Source: Desulfobacula sp.
GTDB taxonomy: Bacteria; Desulfobacterota; Desulfobacteria; Desulfobacterales; Desulfobacteraceae
Assembly (NCBI GenBank): GCA_018702715.1
Contig: JABIYQ010000456.1
Location: forward strand, 1 to 10,347
DNA length: 10,347 bases
Direction of reading: 5' to 3'
The notes beneath the pieces are model-generated. The model made no database searches and was not told where the DNA came from. It worked only from the letters and a program-made list of their open reading frames with translations. Below, in pieces: positions 1-5,627 of the stretch. The position numbers and the translations under genes were made by a program. Numbering within the stretch: the first letter of the stretch is position 1; each line of letters begins with the position of its first letter.

Positions 1-187
1 CACGGGTTTTAAGATCCTTGCAATTTTGTGTATCTAAATGTCTGTTGTTTAATATGGTTCTTTAAACATCGTCTGTAAACCCTCTTATTTCTTCTAACAA
101 AAAAATCCTTTGTATGAATCAATGATTTTATGTTATATTTGAAGGCAAATAAAAAATTTCCATTTGATAATTTTTTTTTAATTTTTC

Positions 188-201
188 TTGATTCAGATCA
201 A
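188..201. promoter_or_regulatory. FNR/CRP-family palindromic operator candidate
   Basis: The site reads TTGAT-TCAG-ATCAA, a perfect match to the classical FNR consensus TTGAT-N4-ATCAA. Its centre (194.5) lies about 70 bases before the ATG at 265. If it acts as a class II activator site (centre at -41.5), transcription would start near 236, inside the downstream inverted repeat. A good sigma-70 -10 box is not obvious at 223-229 (TTAATT or TAATTT are weak), which would fit an activator-dependent promoter. The 14-bp match is seen; the role is inferred. Confidence 0.5.
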
Positions 202-215
202 TTCATTATTTTTCT

Positions 216-250
216 TTTTTTGTTAATTTTTATCTAAGATTAACAAAAAA
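216..250. repeat. Perfect 12-bp inverted repeat in the leader of the zinc-ribbon gene
   Basis: The left arm TTTTTTGTTAAT (216-227) is the exact reverse complement of the right arm ATTAACAAAAAA (239-250), with an 11-base loop (228-238). The right arm ends one base before the Shine-Dalgarno GGAGGA (252-257). If transcribed, the stem would sit against the ribosome site and could protect the 5' end or tune initiation. As DNA it could be an operator. It contains only two G:C pairs, so RNA stability would be modest. Confidence 0.6.
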
Positions 251-264
251 TGGAGGAAGACATC

Positions 265-507
265 ATGCATGACGCCTGTAGCGACGCTTTTCAATCTGGA
301 AAACAAATTGTGGATAAAATCAGAATCATGGGGTTTAATACAAGTCCTTTGGGTTGCGAGTTTAATATTAAATGTACAAATTGTGACACTGAATTTCAAA
401 TGGCACACATGGAATCCCAATGCCCGTCCTGTAAGATGGTATATGGGGTAACACCCTGTCATTCCCATAGTGCAGAGTTTGTAAAAGCCGCAGGAGTAAA
501 TTATTAA
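265..507 (+). CDS. Small zinc-ribbon-like protein (80 aa)
   Basis: This is an 80-aa protein with a four-cysteine zinc-binding pattern. C37-x2-C40 and C53-x2-C56 are separated by 12 residues, a typical zinc-ribbon or rubredoxin-like knuckle spacing, and are followed by C65-H66-x-H68. Cys5 and Cys31 are additional. There is no signal peptide or membrane segment, so it is probably cytoplasmic. An upstream in-frame ATG at 250 would add five residues, but GGAGGA at 252-257 sits 7 bases before the ATG at 265, so 265 is the better start. The next gene begins one base after the stop and the DUF3786 gene follows, suggesting an operon. The specific function is not recognised. Metal binding is inferred from the cysteine pattern. 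Confidence 0.75.
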   Translation: MHDACSDAFQSGKQIVDKIRIMGFNTSPLGCEFNIKCTNCDTEFQMAHMESQCPSCKMVYGVTPCHSHSAEFVKAAGVNY

Positions 508-508
508 T

Positions 509-688
509 ATGCCAGATACGATGGAGGATATAAAAAAACGCCTGGAAGAGCTGAACAACCTTATTCGTGAGACTGAGGCACGTCTTCCTGCCCATTCCAC
601 CAAGCCTCCTGTAATGGTGGACCTTTTAGAGTATGAAGATGAATACGATGTACTGTTAAAAAAACTCAACGAGTTGAAAAACAGGTGA
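509..688 (+). CDS. Short helical hypothetical protein (59 aa)
   Basis: This 59-residue frame starts at the ATG at 509 and stops with TGA at 686-688. It begins with a charged, heptad-like helix (MEDIKKRLEELNNLIRETEA, residues 5-24). A short segment with prolines (LPAHSTKPP) follows, then a second acidic and leucine-rich helix ending KKLNELKNR. This suggests a helical hairpin or coiled coil. AGGAG at 492-496 lies 12 bases before the start, inside the preceding gene. An internal ATG at 521 is possible but has no better ribosome site. It lies one base after the zinc-ribbon gene and six bases before the DUF3786 gene, so translational coupling is likely. Tight packing and codon-like composition support it being real. 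The function is unknown. Confidence 0.65.
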   Translation: MPDTMEDIKKRLEELNNLIRETEARLPAHSTKPPVMVDLLEYEDEYDVLLKKLNELKNR

Positions 689-694
689 TCAAAT

Positions 695-1300
695 ATGAAT
701 AATTCAAAAATATTTAATGAAGCATACCCAGAGCTTTTGTCCAAGGTGAAGTCCATGGATTTATCCCAAAAACTTAATATTCTTGGAATTCAAAAACAGG
801 GCCCTTTATTTATTTTTTATTTTTTTAATCAGCAGCTTGTATTTGACGGGGATGATTTTTTTGATGCAAAAGGAGCTGATCTTAACCCTGCAGTTAAAGT
901 GGTGCTTTGTACTTATATATTAATGAGTCCGGAAAACGTATTAAAAAGTGATGGAAAGCTTGTGACCTTTAGAGAATTTTCCGATGCAGGCCCATTGTTC
1001 TCAAGATTTACGGAAAATACAGCAAAAATTATTCAAACAAGTTTCTCCAACCAGGTTGAAGCCCTCAGGCAAAAGTGTTTAAAATTTGGTGGAACAATAC
1101 TTACCAATCAATCCTATGACATCAGTGTCCGTTTCAGGGCACTTCCAAAAATTCCAATTATTTTAAATTTTAATGATGCAGATGAGCTCATGCCTGCAAA
1201 TGCAGGATTTCTTTACCGCGACACAGCTGCCACCTATCTTGATCTTCAATGTCTGACAATTACATGTACATATCTCACCGGCCTTTTAATTCAAAACTAA
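695..1300 (+). CDS. DUF3786 domain-containing protein
   Basis: This 201-aa protein resembles the DUF3786 family, which occurs in anaerobes such as sulfate-reducing deltaproteobacteria, and whose biochemical role is not established to my knowledge. The recognisable parts are a core around residues 60-105 (L-N-P-A-V-K-V-V-L-C-T-Y-I-L, then a V-T-F-R-E-F segment) and the C-terminal pattern Y-L-D-L-Q-C-L-T-I-T-C-T-Y-L-T-G (about residues 181-196). It is soluble, with no membrane helix. The ribosome site AGGTGA overlaps the stop of the preceding small gene (683-688), six bases before the ATG. It is the third gene of the compact 265-1300 unit, so it probably acts with the zinc-ribbon protein. Some family members carry Cys motifs, but no clustered cysteines are visible here. 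Confidence 0.75.
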   Translation: MNNSKIFNEAYPELLSKVKSMDLSQKLNILGIQKQGPLFIFYFFNQQLVFDGDDFFDAKGADLNPAVKVVLCTYILMSPENVLKSDGKLVTFREFSDAGPLFSRFTENTAKIIQTSFSNQVEALRQKCLKFGGTILTNQSYDISVRFRALPKIPIILNFNDADELMPANAGFLYRDTAATYLDLQCLTITCTYLTGLLIQN

Positions 1301-1302
1301 TT

Positions 1303-1340
1303 ATGGCATCTGGATATGGTTTGGAAATCATTCATGCCAT
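1303..1340. repeat. Stem-loop after the DUF3786 gene
   Basis: ATGGCAT (1303-1309) pairs exactly with ATGCCAT (1334-1340) across a 24-base loop, starting two bases after the DUF3786 stop codon. There is no T-run after it, so it is not a standard intrinsic terminator. It may be a 3' end or processing structure, or chance. Confidence 0.25.
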
Positions 1341-1363
1341 GATGAGCTTGATCATCATCCTAA

Positions 1364-1486
1364 ATTTTCCAGAAGAAAGAGGCCACAAATCATTTAAATA
1401 AGGCTCAAGCATTATTCAATGAAATGGGCATGGAATAATGGGTTAAAGAGACTAAAAAAATCATGACTCTTTTCAATGGAAAATAA
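1364..1486 (+). pseudogene. Decayed C-terminal fragment of a TPR/cyclase-type protein
   Basis: Reading the frame from 1364 gives IFQKKEATNH, then LNKAQALFNEMGME, an in-frame TAA at 1436-1438, then WVKETKKIMTLFNGK and a second TAA at 1484-1486. The pattern A-x-x-L-F-x-x-M-G-M-x-x-W-x-x-x-x-x-x-x-L is typical of the last repeat of large TPR proteins, such as those with N-terminal guanylate cyclase or AAA domains, where an aromatic residue usually stands before the W. The internal TAA is one substitution from a Tyr codon (TAT or TAC), matching the usual Y-W. The frame is closed upstream by TAA at 1361-1363 and has no start codon or ribosome site. It is therefore read as a remnant. The family assignment is from memory of the motif. 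Confidence 0.55.
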
Positions 1487-1592
1487 GTTGTTTTATTTTT
1501 AAACAAAATTGACATATTTCTTTCATTTATTGATCAATACTATTGAAAACATTGGATTATTGATTTATCCTTGACCAATAGAGGAAAATAAA

Positions 1593-2456
1593 ATGAAGAA
1601 ACTCATAAAATGGGTTGGAGAAGTTGAACAGATGGCAGCACAGACGTATTTACAAGCTGCTGACGTTTTTGCCGATGACCCGCAATTCAAATCATTTTTT
1701 GAAAAAACCGCAAAAGAGGAAGCCTGGCATTACAATATAATGAAAAGAGCTGAAGAATATTTCAGCTCAGCTGAGGTTCCTGTACCTGCTATTTCAATCG
1801 ATAAAGAGACGATAGACAGAATTAATAATTTATTCTCAGATATTAGAAAAAAATTAAAAAAAAATACAATTTTAAAAGAGGAACTTGCAGAAAAAATCGT
1901 TGAAATCGAATTTTCGGAATGGAACGATATCTTCATCTATGTTGTGAATATTCTAAAAGAAAAAAATAAGGAATTCATTCATCCGGCACCAAGAATTCAA
2001 GCCCACCTAGATAGCATTGTTTCCTTTTTAGAAAAAACATTTAACCATTCAGATGATTTGTTAAAAAAGTTAAGGCAATTACCCTCTGTTTGGACTGAAA
2101 ACATCTTGATCGTAGACAATGAAGAGCAGATAACAACGCTTATAAAATCACTTCTAAATCGCAACGGTAATATTGATGTCGCCAAGAATGGGGAAATGGC
2201 TCTAAATTACGTTGAGGGAAAATACTATAAATTAATAATCTCTGACATCAATATGCCAATTATGGATGGGATATCATTTTTCAATAAATCCGTTGCAAAG
2301 TTTCCTTCTTTACAAAAAAGATTTCTTTTTATGTCCGGCAGCCTTTCCCAACAAGCAAAAATATTTCTTGACGAAAACCATTTACAATATTTGCAAAAAC
2401 CAATAGAAATAAAAGAGTTAAGAGATGTTGCTTCAAAAATTATACTTTCAAAATAA
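1593..2456 (+). CDS. Ferritin-like (rubrerythrin-type) domain fused to a response-regulator receiver domain
   Basis: The 287-aa protein has two parts. Residues 1-150 are helical and ferritin-like: helix 1 with E10/E12, helix 2 with the E43-x2-H46 di-iron motif (KEEAWHYNIM), helix 3 with E104, E106 and E109, and helix 4 with H138. Residues about 170-285 are a receiver domain. This has D175-N176-E177 at the acidic pocket, phospho-acceptor D218 in SDINMPIMDG, S248 (FMSGS) and the switch Lys in K269-P270. No DNA-binding or enzymatic output domain follows. The second acidic-pocket residue is Asn rather than Asp, so Mg2+ binding and phosphorylation may be weakened. The ATG at 1593 follows GAGG at 1580-1583. 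It stands alone, after a 106-bp gap from the TPR remnant. A role in oxygen, peroxide or iron sensing is inferred. Confidence 0.8.
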   Translation: MKKLIKWVGEVEQMAAQTYLQAADVFADDPQFKSFFEKTAKEEAWHYNIMKRAEEYFSSAEVPVPAISIDKETIDRINNLFSDIRKKLKKNTILKEELAEKIVEIEFSEWNDIFIYVVNILKEKNKEFIHPAPRIQAHLDSIVSFLEKTFNHSDDLLKKLRQLPSVWTENILIVDNEEQITTLIKSLLNRNGNIDVAKNGEMALNYVEGKYYKLIISDINMPIMDGISFFNKSVAKFPSLQKRFLFMSGSLSQQAKIFLDENHLQYLQKPIEIKELRDVASKIILSK

Positions 2457-2461
2457 AGGAT

Positions 2462-2707
2462 ATGAACTTAAGAGAAAAAATGTTTCAAGATCGGTTAAGG
2501 ACCGCAGATGAAATAAAGTAAACTGAAATAGCGAATGATTTTGGTTCATCTACAAGGCGCATTAAAGGTTTAATAGCAGGCCTATTTGACCTTTGATGCA
2601 ACGCAGTCGATGGGCCAAAAGACAAGCGATTTCGTTTACTTTATAAAATTTGCGGTCCTAAAGCATTTGTTAGTGCAAGGGATAAGGCATTGAGCAAGTG
2701 CTGTTGA
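2462..2707 (+). pseudogene. Broken small helix-turn-helix gene (two in-frame stops)
   Basis: From the ATG at 2462 one continuous frame of about 81 codons runs to TGA at 2705-2707, interrupted by TAA (2519-2521) and TGA (2594-2596). The three pieces read MNLREKMFQDRLRTADEIK, then TEIANDFGSSTRRIKGLIAG plus LFDL, then CNAVDGPKDKRF leading to ARDKALSKCC. The middle piece looks like a helix-turn-helix (E-I-A-x-x-F-G-S-S-x-R-x-I-K). Codon use stays gene-like through both stops, and each stop is one substitution from a sense codon, which argues for recent inactivation. AAAGGA (2454-2459) overlaps the stop of the preceding gene and lies only two bases before the ATG. No restart codon is visible in frame after either stop. 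I do not recognise the family. Confidence 0.5.
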
Positions 2708-2731
2708 CTTTTTTATGGTGGGTCATATTTT
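2704..2731 (+). promoter_or_regulatory. Putative sigma-70-type promoter
   Basis: TTGACT (2704-2709) and TATTTT (2726-2731) are separated by 16 bases, an acceptable -35/-10 pair. It would start transcription around 2738-2740, giving a leader of roughly 95 bases for the Cys-rich gene starting at 2834. It overlaps the end of the broken helix-turn-helix frame. The assignment rests on the two hexamers only. Confidence 0.35.
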
Positions 2732-2833
2732 ATTAGCATAGTCAAAGAAAGAGCCGTCTACATGAATATCAACATTCTTTTTTATCAATCTCTTTCGGCT
2801 ATATTAAAAATAGAATTTTTAAGAGGTGATCAA

Positions 2834-3040
2834 ATGAAAAATTATTTTGGACCCATTGTAAGAAATTGTTGCACTTTGGAAAAAGGCCGGTTAAAGGAAG
2901 CTTTGATGGCTTGTGACTACTGCACTGAAAGTATTGAAGAAAGGTACATGTGTTATCACAAGACAGCAAAGGAAAGCGGGAAGAGGGCCAGGGCCTGTAT
3001 TGCACCAGTATCGTTAAAAAAAAGACCCTGTCGAAGGTAA
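2834..3040 (+). CDS. Small basic cysteine-rich protein (68 aa)
   Basis: The start is set at the ATG at 2834, because AAGAGGTGA (2821-2829) gives a strong ribosome site four bases ahead. A longer in-frame start at 2762 has no ribosome site and would add a 24-residue hydrophobic leader. The 68-aa product has seven cysteines (C12, C13, C27, C30, C40, C55, C66), including C27-x2-C30, plus H42. Its tail is strongly basic (KKRPCRR), and it is predicted soluble. A metal-binding or redox role, perhaps with nucleic-acid contact through the basic tail, is a reasonable guess. It precedes another small Cys protein by 35 bases and probably shares its transcript. The family is not recognised. Confidence 0.6.
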   Translation: MKNYFGPIVRNCCTLEKGRLKEALMACDYCTESIEERYMCYHKTAKESGKRARACIAPVSLKKRPCRR

Positions 3041-3075
3041 CATTTATCGAACCCTTAGCTTCTTAGGAGGATACC

Positions 3076-3315
3076 ATGGTTTTTACGAAAAATCCGGTCA
3101 AAAAATATATTGTAGATCTTAATATTTTAAATACTCATAATGAAAAAGGCTGTGAAGCCTGTCACCAAAAATTTAATCTGGGAGATACTGTGGTGGTTGC
3201 CTGTGGCGGGTGGTCAGATGGTTGTGCCAAGATGATCCATGAGAATGAAGCGATTTATGACCAAGGTACAAATGCATATTATGAACGCAGTTTTTACCAC
3301 TCTTTGAATGATTAA
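3076..3315 (+). CDS. Small putative zinc-binding protein (79 aa)
   Basis: This 79-aa protein is preceded by an ideal ribosome site (AGGAGG, 3065-3070, five bases from the ATG). It carries C26-x2-C29-H30, then C43 in a V-V-V-A-C-G-G-W segment, C50, and H55 in MIHEN. This spacing resembles a treble-clef or RING-like zinc site (C-x2-C ... C ... C/H). Short beta segments (GDTVVVACGG) flank it. There is no signal peptide. The C-terminal part (YDQGTNAYYERSFYHSLND) is aromatic-rich. It follows the 68-aa Cys-rich gene closely and is followed by the MBL-GNAT gene after 58 bases. The function is unknown. Zinc binding is inferred from the Cys/His spacing. Confidence 0.7.
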   Translation: MVFTKNPVKKYIVDLNILNTHNEKGCEACHQKFNLGDTVVVACGGWSDGCAKMIHENEAIYDQGTNAYYERSFYHSLND

Positions 3316-3373
3316 CTCAGAATGTACAAAATAGCAATTTGCCAATCTCCTGCAACCCGGCTAAGATATAAAA

Positions 3374-4774
3374 ATGATTATTAAAGAATCGGGGGAAATC
3401 AGTGATGGCCTCTATGTGATTGGCCCTTCGGCCATACCGGTTTATCTTTTAGACGGGCTTAGGCCTGTTATTTTTGATGCAGGTTTCACTGCCCTTGCGC
3501 ACGAATATGAAACCCGTATCAAAGAAATTTTGGGAGATCGCAAGCCTGCTTATCTGTTTTTAACCCACTCCCACTTTGATCATATAGGGGCTGTTAGCCA
3601 TTTTAAGAGTGTTTGGCCCAGGCTTCAAATAGCTGGCTCTGTACGTTGCCATGAAATTTTGTTAAAACAAAAAGCCATTAAATTGATAAGAGATCTCAAC
3701 CTTGAAGGCACAAAGAATTTAAAAAAGTTGGGCATCCACCCACTCAACGAGCAGCCCTTTGAGCCTTTTGATATAGATATCCTGATCACACCGGACCAGA
3801 AGATCAAGCTTTCCTCCGATATCATAGTAACTGCCTTTAATACACCCGGGCACACCTGGGATTTCATGAGCTATTGGATTGCTGAAAAAAAAATCCTGAT
3901 AGCCTCAGAAGCTGTTGCCTGTTACGAGAGTAATGGATATCTACAGCCGGAATTTTTAGTCGATTTTGATGCATATCTATTATCCTTACAAAAAATTAAA
4001 AATCTGGATACAAAAATTCTATGCGCGGGTCACCATGCGGTTTTTACAGGCAAAGACGCCCCGGGGCATATCCAAGCCTCAGTTAAAGCTGCAAATGATT
4101 ATCTAACCATGACACAAGATTTCCTTGTCCAGGAAAAAGGTAATCTTGATTGCACTGTTTTAAGAATCAAGGCTGTGGAATGGGATAACAGGCCCTGGCC
4201 TAAACAACCTGAGTCTGCCTATCTTTTAAATACCAGTCAGAGGGTTAAAATAATATGGGAGCGGATGAATAAACATGGTGGCGGTCATACAGTGACTATA
4301 AGCCGAATTAAAACAATTAACAAAATTAAACCCATATTTAGAGAGTATCTGGATTATATGAGTCAGTTTTTTTTAATTCATGATTTTGAGTCCTGGTGTA
4401 AAGGTGCACTGAAAAATTTACAACTCGATTCTATTGCCGATGACCGGTATATTTATATCCTAAAGAAATCAGACGCTATTATCGGCTTTGCAATGGTCAA
4501 TAAGCACTTGCGGTTCAATTCAAAAGGATTTGCAGTGGCAGAATTCTACATTCAAAAAAACCATGAAAAAAAGGGTTATGGTCGCAAATTGGCTGAACAT
4601 GTATTTGAAAAGTTCCCAGATAATTGGGAAGTTGCAGTGAGTTTAAAAAACAAATCAGCCCTGGTGTTCTGGACACAGGTGGTATCATCTTATACAAATG
4701 GTAAATTTATTAAAAAATGGAACCCTTCTTTTTGCGGGTATGGTTTTGTTTTTAACAATGGTTTAAAAAAATGA
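3374..4774 (+). CDS. Metallo-beta-lactamase-fold hydrolase fused to a GNAT acetyltransferase
   Basis: This is a two-domain protein of 466 aa. Residues 1 to about 300 form an MBL-fold hydrolase with the metal motif H65-S-H67-F-D69-H70 (THSHFDHIG), H160 in TPGH, E179 where the bridging Asp usually stands, and H220/H221 (AGHHAVF). Residues about 305-466 form a GNAT-type domain. It has a beta strand AEFYIQ (389-394) followed by the acetyl-CoA loop K399-K400-G401-Y402-G403-R404, and a later N426-K-x-A-x-x-F-W433 helix typical of GNAT motif B. No stop or frameshift is seen at the junction (NKHGGGH, 299-305), so the fusion appears genuine in this read. The start has no clear Shine-Dalgarno. It ends 41 bases from the convergent UspA gene. 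Substrates are unknown. Confidence 0.85.
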   Translation: MIIKESGEISDGLYVIGPSAIPVYLLDGLRPVIFDAGFTALAHEYETRIKEILGDRKPAYLFLTHSHFDHIGAVSHFKSVWPRLQIAGSVRCHEILLKQKAIKLIRDLNLEGTKNLKKLGIHPLNEQPFEPFDIDILITPDQKIKLSSDIIVTAFNTPGHTWDFMSYWIAEKKILIASEAVACYESNGYLQPEFLVDFDAYLLSLQKIKNLDTKILCAGHHAVFTGKDAPGHIQASVKAANDYLTMTQDFLVQEKGNLDCTVLRIKAVEWDNRPWPKQPESAYLLNTSQRVKIIWERMNKHGGGHTVTISRIKTINKIKPIFREYLDYMSQFFLIHDFESWCKGALKNLQLDSIADDRYIYILKKSDAIIGFAMVNKHLRFNSKGFAVAEFYIQKNHEKKGYGRKLAEHVFEKFPDNWEVAVSLKNKSALVFWTQVVSSYTNGKFIKKWNPSFCGYGFVFNNGLKK

Positions 4775-4791
4775 AAAATTTTTTAATTTTT
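4774..4791. terminator. Weak A/T hairpin between convergent genes
   Basis: AAAAATT (4774-4780) and AATTTTT (4785-4791) can form a 7-bp stem around TTTT, in the 41-bp gap between the convergent MBL-GNAT and UspA genes. It contains no G:C pair, so at best it is a weak bidirectional terminator. No stronger candidate lies in the gap. Confidence 0.25.
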
Positions 4792-4815
4792 ATTTGAGAC
4801 TTTCAATTCAAATTA

Positions 4816-5271
4816 TCAGGCAGGAATATCAGGGATAATTGGGACCGCCGTCACTGGGACAGGAGAATTCTTCAAAACTTTTTCCGTTACAGATCCAAAA
4901 CGAAATCTTCCCTTTTCTCCACTGCTGGCCATAACAACAGTATTTATTTGCTCTTTGTCAATTAATTTTAAAATTTCTTCTGCAGGATCTCCCACGGCGA
5001 TGTGCCGAACATATAAAGAGCATCCATCCATGTATTTGTCACAAATTTGATTCAGCCGTTTTTTTGCAGATTTGTGGGCCCATTCCATAAGGTCATTTAT
5101 ATGGCTTTCTCCAAATTCACCATACCATGACCCATGGTGTGCAATATCCTGAATAACGTAGACCACATGTATTTCGCAACCATCTTTCCTGGCTAAAGAT
5201 TGAACATAGGGGAACGCTTTTTCAGCATTTCCTGAAAAATCAGTAGGCCAAAGTATCTTTGTTATTTTCAT
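4816..5271 (-). CDS. Universal stress protein, UspA family
   Basis: This 151-aa single-domain UspA protein has the expected start (MKITKILWPTDFS, with D11 binding the adenine region), the mid-protein V-G-D-P-A-E-E-I segment (93-100) and the C-terminal nucleotide loop with V-T-E-K-V-L-K-N-S-P-V-P-V (128-140). The usual ATP-binding pattern is G-x2-G-x9-G-S/T. Here it is G118-E-K-G121-RFRF-G126-S127, with four rather than nine residues between the second and third Gly. The phosphate loop is therefore shortened, and ATP binding may be altered or lost. AGGGAG lies just upstream of the ATG (reverse strand). It is cytoplasmic, probably dimeric, and a stress or starvation factor. It appears to be monocistronic and points away from the toxin-antitoxin genes' promoter. 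Confidence 0.9.
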   Translation of the reverse strand: MKITKILWPTDFSGNAEKAFPYVQSLARKDGCEIHVVYVIQDIAHHGSWYGEFGESHINDLMEWAHKSAKKRLNQICDKYMDGCSLYVRHIAVGDPAEEILKLIDKEQINTVVMASSGEKGRFRFGSVTEKVLKNSPVPVTAVPIIPDIPA

Positions 5272-5359
5272 TATAACTCCCTGTTTGATGAAAATTATTA
5301 TTCATGATGTCTTTGAACTATTAAAATTAAAACAAATCAGGCGTTTGCAACGGGGTTGT

Positions 5360-5620
5360 TCATTTTCGACAATTTTTAAACAACCCGGGTTCCATCAGGC
5401 CCAGATAAACACAAAACTGCCGTACCATTTCAGGGTTACAGTTTTCCCCTTGCTTTAGCATTTCAAAATCATGTCTTGAAATATTGAGTTTATCAAGAAT
5501 ATCAGTAAGCGACTGCTTTTTTTCTTCAAGATTGGCAATCACCTTCAGGGTGGTTGAACAAAGGTGGCATTCTTTTTCATAGAATTTTCTGAAACCAGGA
5601 TCTTTAAGTTTCCGGTCCAT
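5360..5620 (-). CDS. HigA-like antitoxin (HTH protein, 86 aa)
   Basis: The start is placed at the ATG at 5620, seven bases after the toxin stop. A longer frame reaching 5689 overlaps the toxin coding region and encodes an unconvincing N-terminus. The 86-aa product has an XRE-like helix-turn-helix at about 36-60 (SLTDILDKLNISRHDFEMLKQG). A helix and a loop follow (EMVRQFCVYLGLMEPGLF), as in HigA-type antitoxins. Residues 18-21 form C-H-L-C, an unusual CxxC for an antitoxin, and C61, C70 and C84 add to it. It would bind the toxin and repress the shared promoter. The Shine-Dalgarno is weak (GAGA), so translation is probably coupled to the toxin. Confidence rests mostly on pairing with the toxin. 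Confidence 0.7.
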   Translation of the reverse strand: MDRKLKDPGFRKFYEKECHLCSTTLKVIANLEEKKQSLTDILDKLNISRHDFEMLKQGENCNPEMVRQFCVYLGLMEPGLFKNCRK

Positions 5621-5627
5621 GATTTCT

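Noticed and set aside
1..187. Possible gene end or RNA gene in the first part of the window.
   Set aside because: All frames are closed quickly by stops, no tRNA-like cloverleaf or conserved motif is visible, and the stretch is simply AT-rich.
683..697. AGGTGATCAAAT shared by the start regions of the DUF3786 gene (683-694) and the Cys-rich gene (2824-2835).
   Set aside because: It is short and centred on the Shine-Dalgarno, so a shared ribosome-site sequence is the simplest explanation. It is not treated as a dispersed repeat.
223..756. A 177-codon reverse-strand frame at the start of the window.
   Set aside because: It is antisense to the zinc-ribbon and helical genes, begins without a ribosome site and has a low-complexity Phe/Ser-rich translation.
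1529..1538. ATTGATCAAT palindrome and nearby TTGACA (1509-1514) as a promoter for the ferritin-REC gene.
   Set aside because: No acceptable -10 hexamer is found at 16-18 bases from TTGACA. A 10-bp AT-rich palindrome is not informative.
2762..2833. An upstream start of the Cys-rich gene giving a 24-residue hydrophobic leader (possible signal peptide).
   Set aside because: No ribosome site precedes 2762, whereas AAGAGGTGA lies right before the ATG at 2834. The leader lacks a clear cleavage site.
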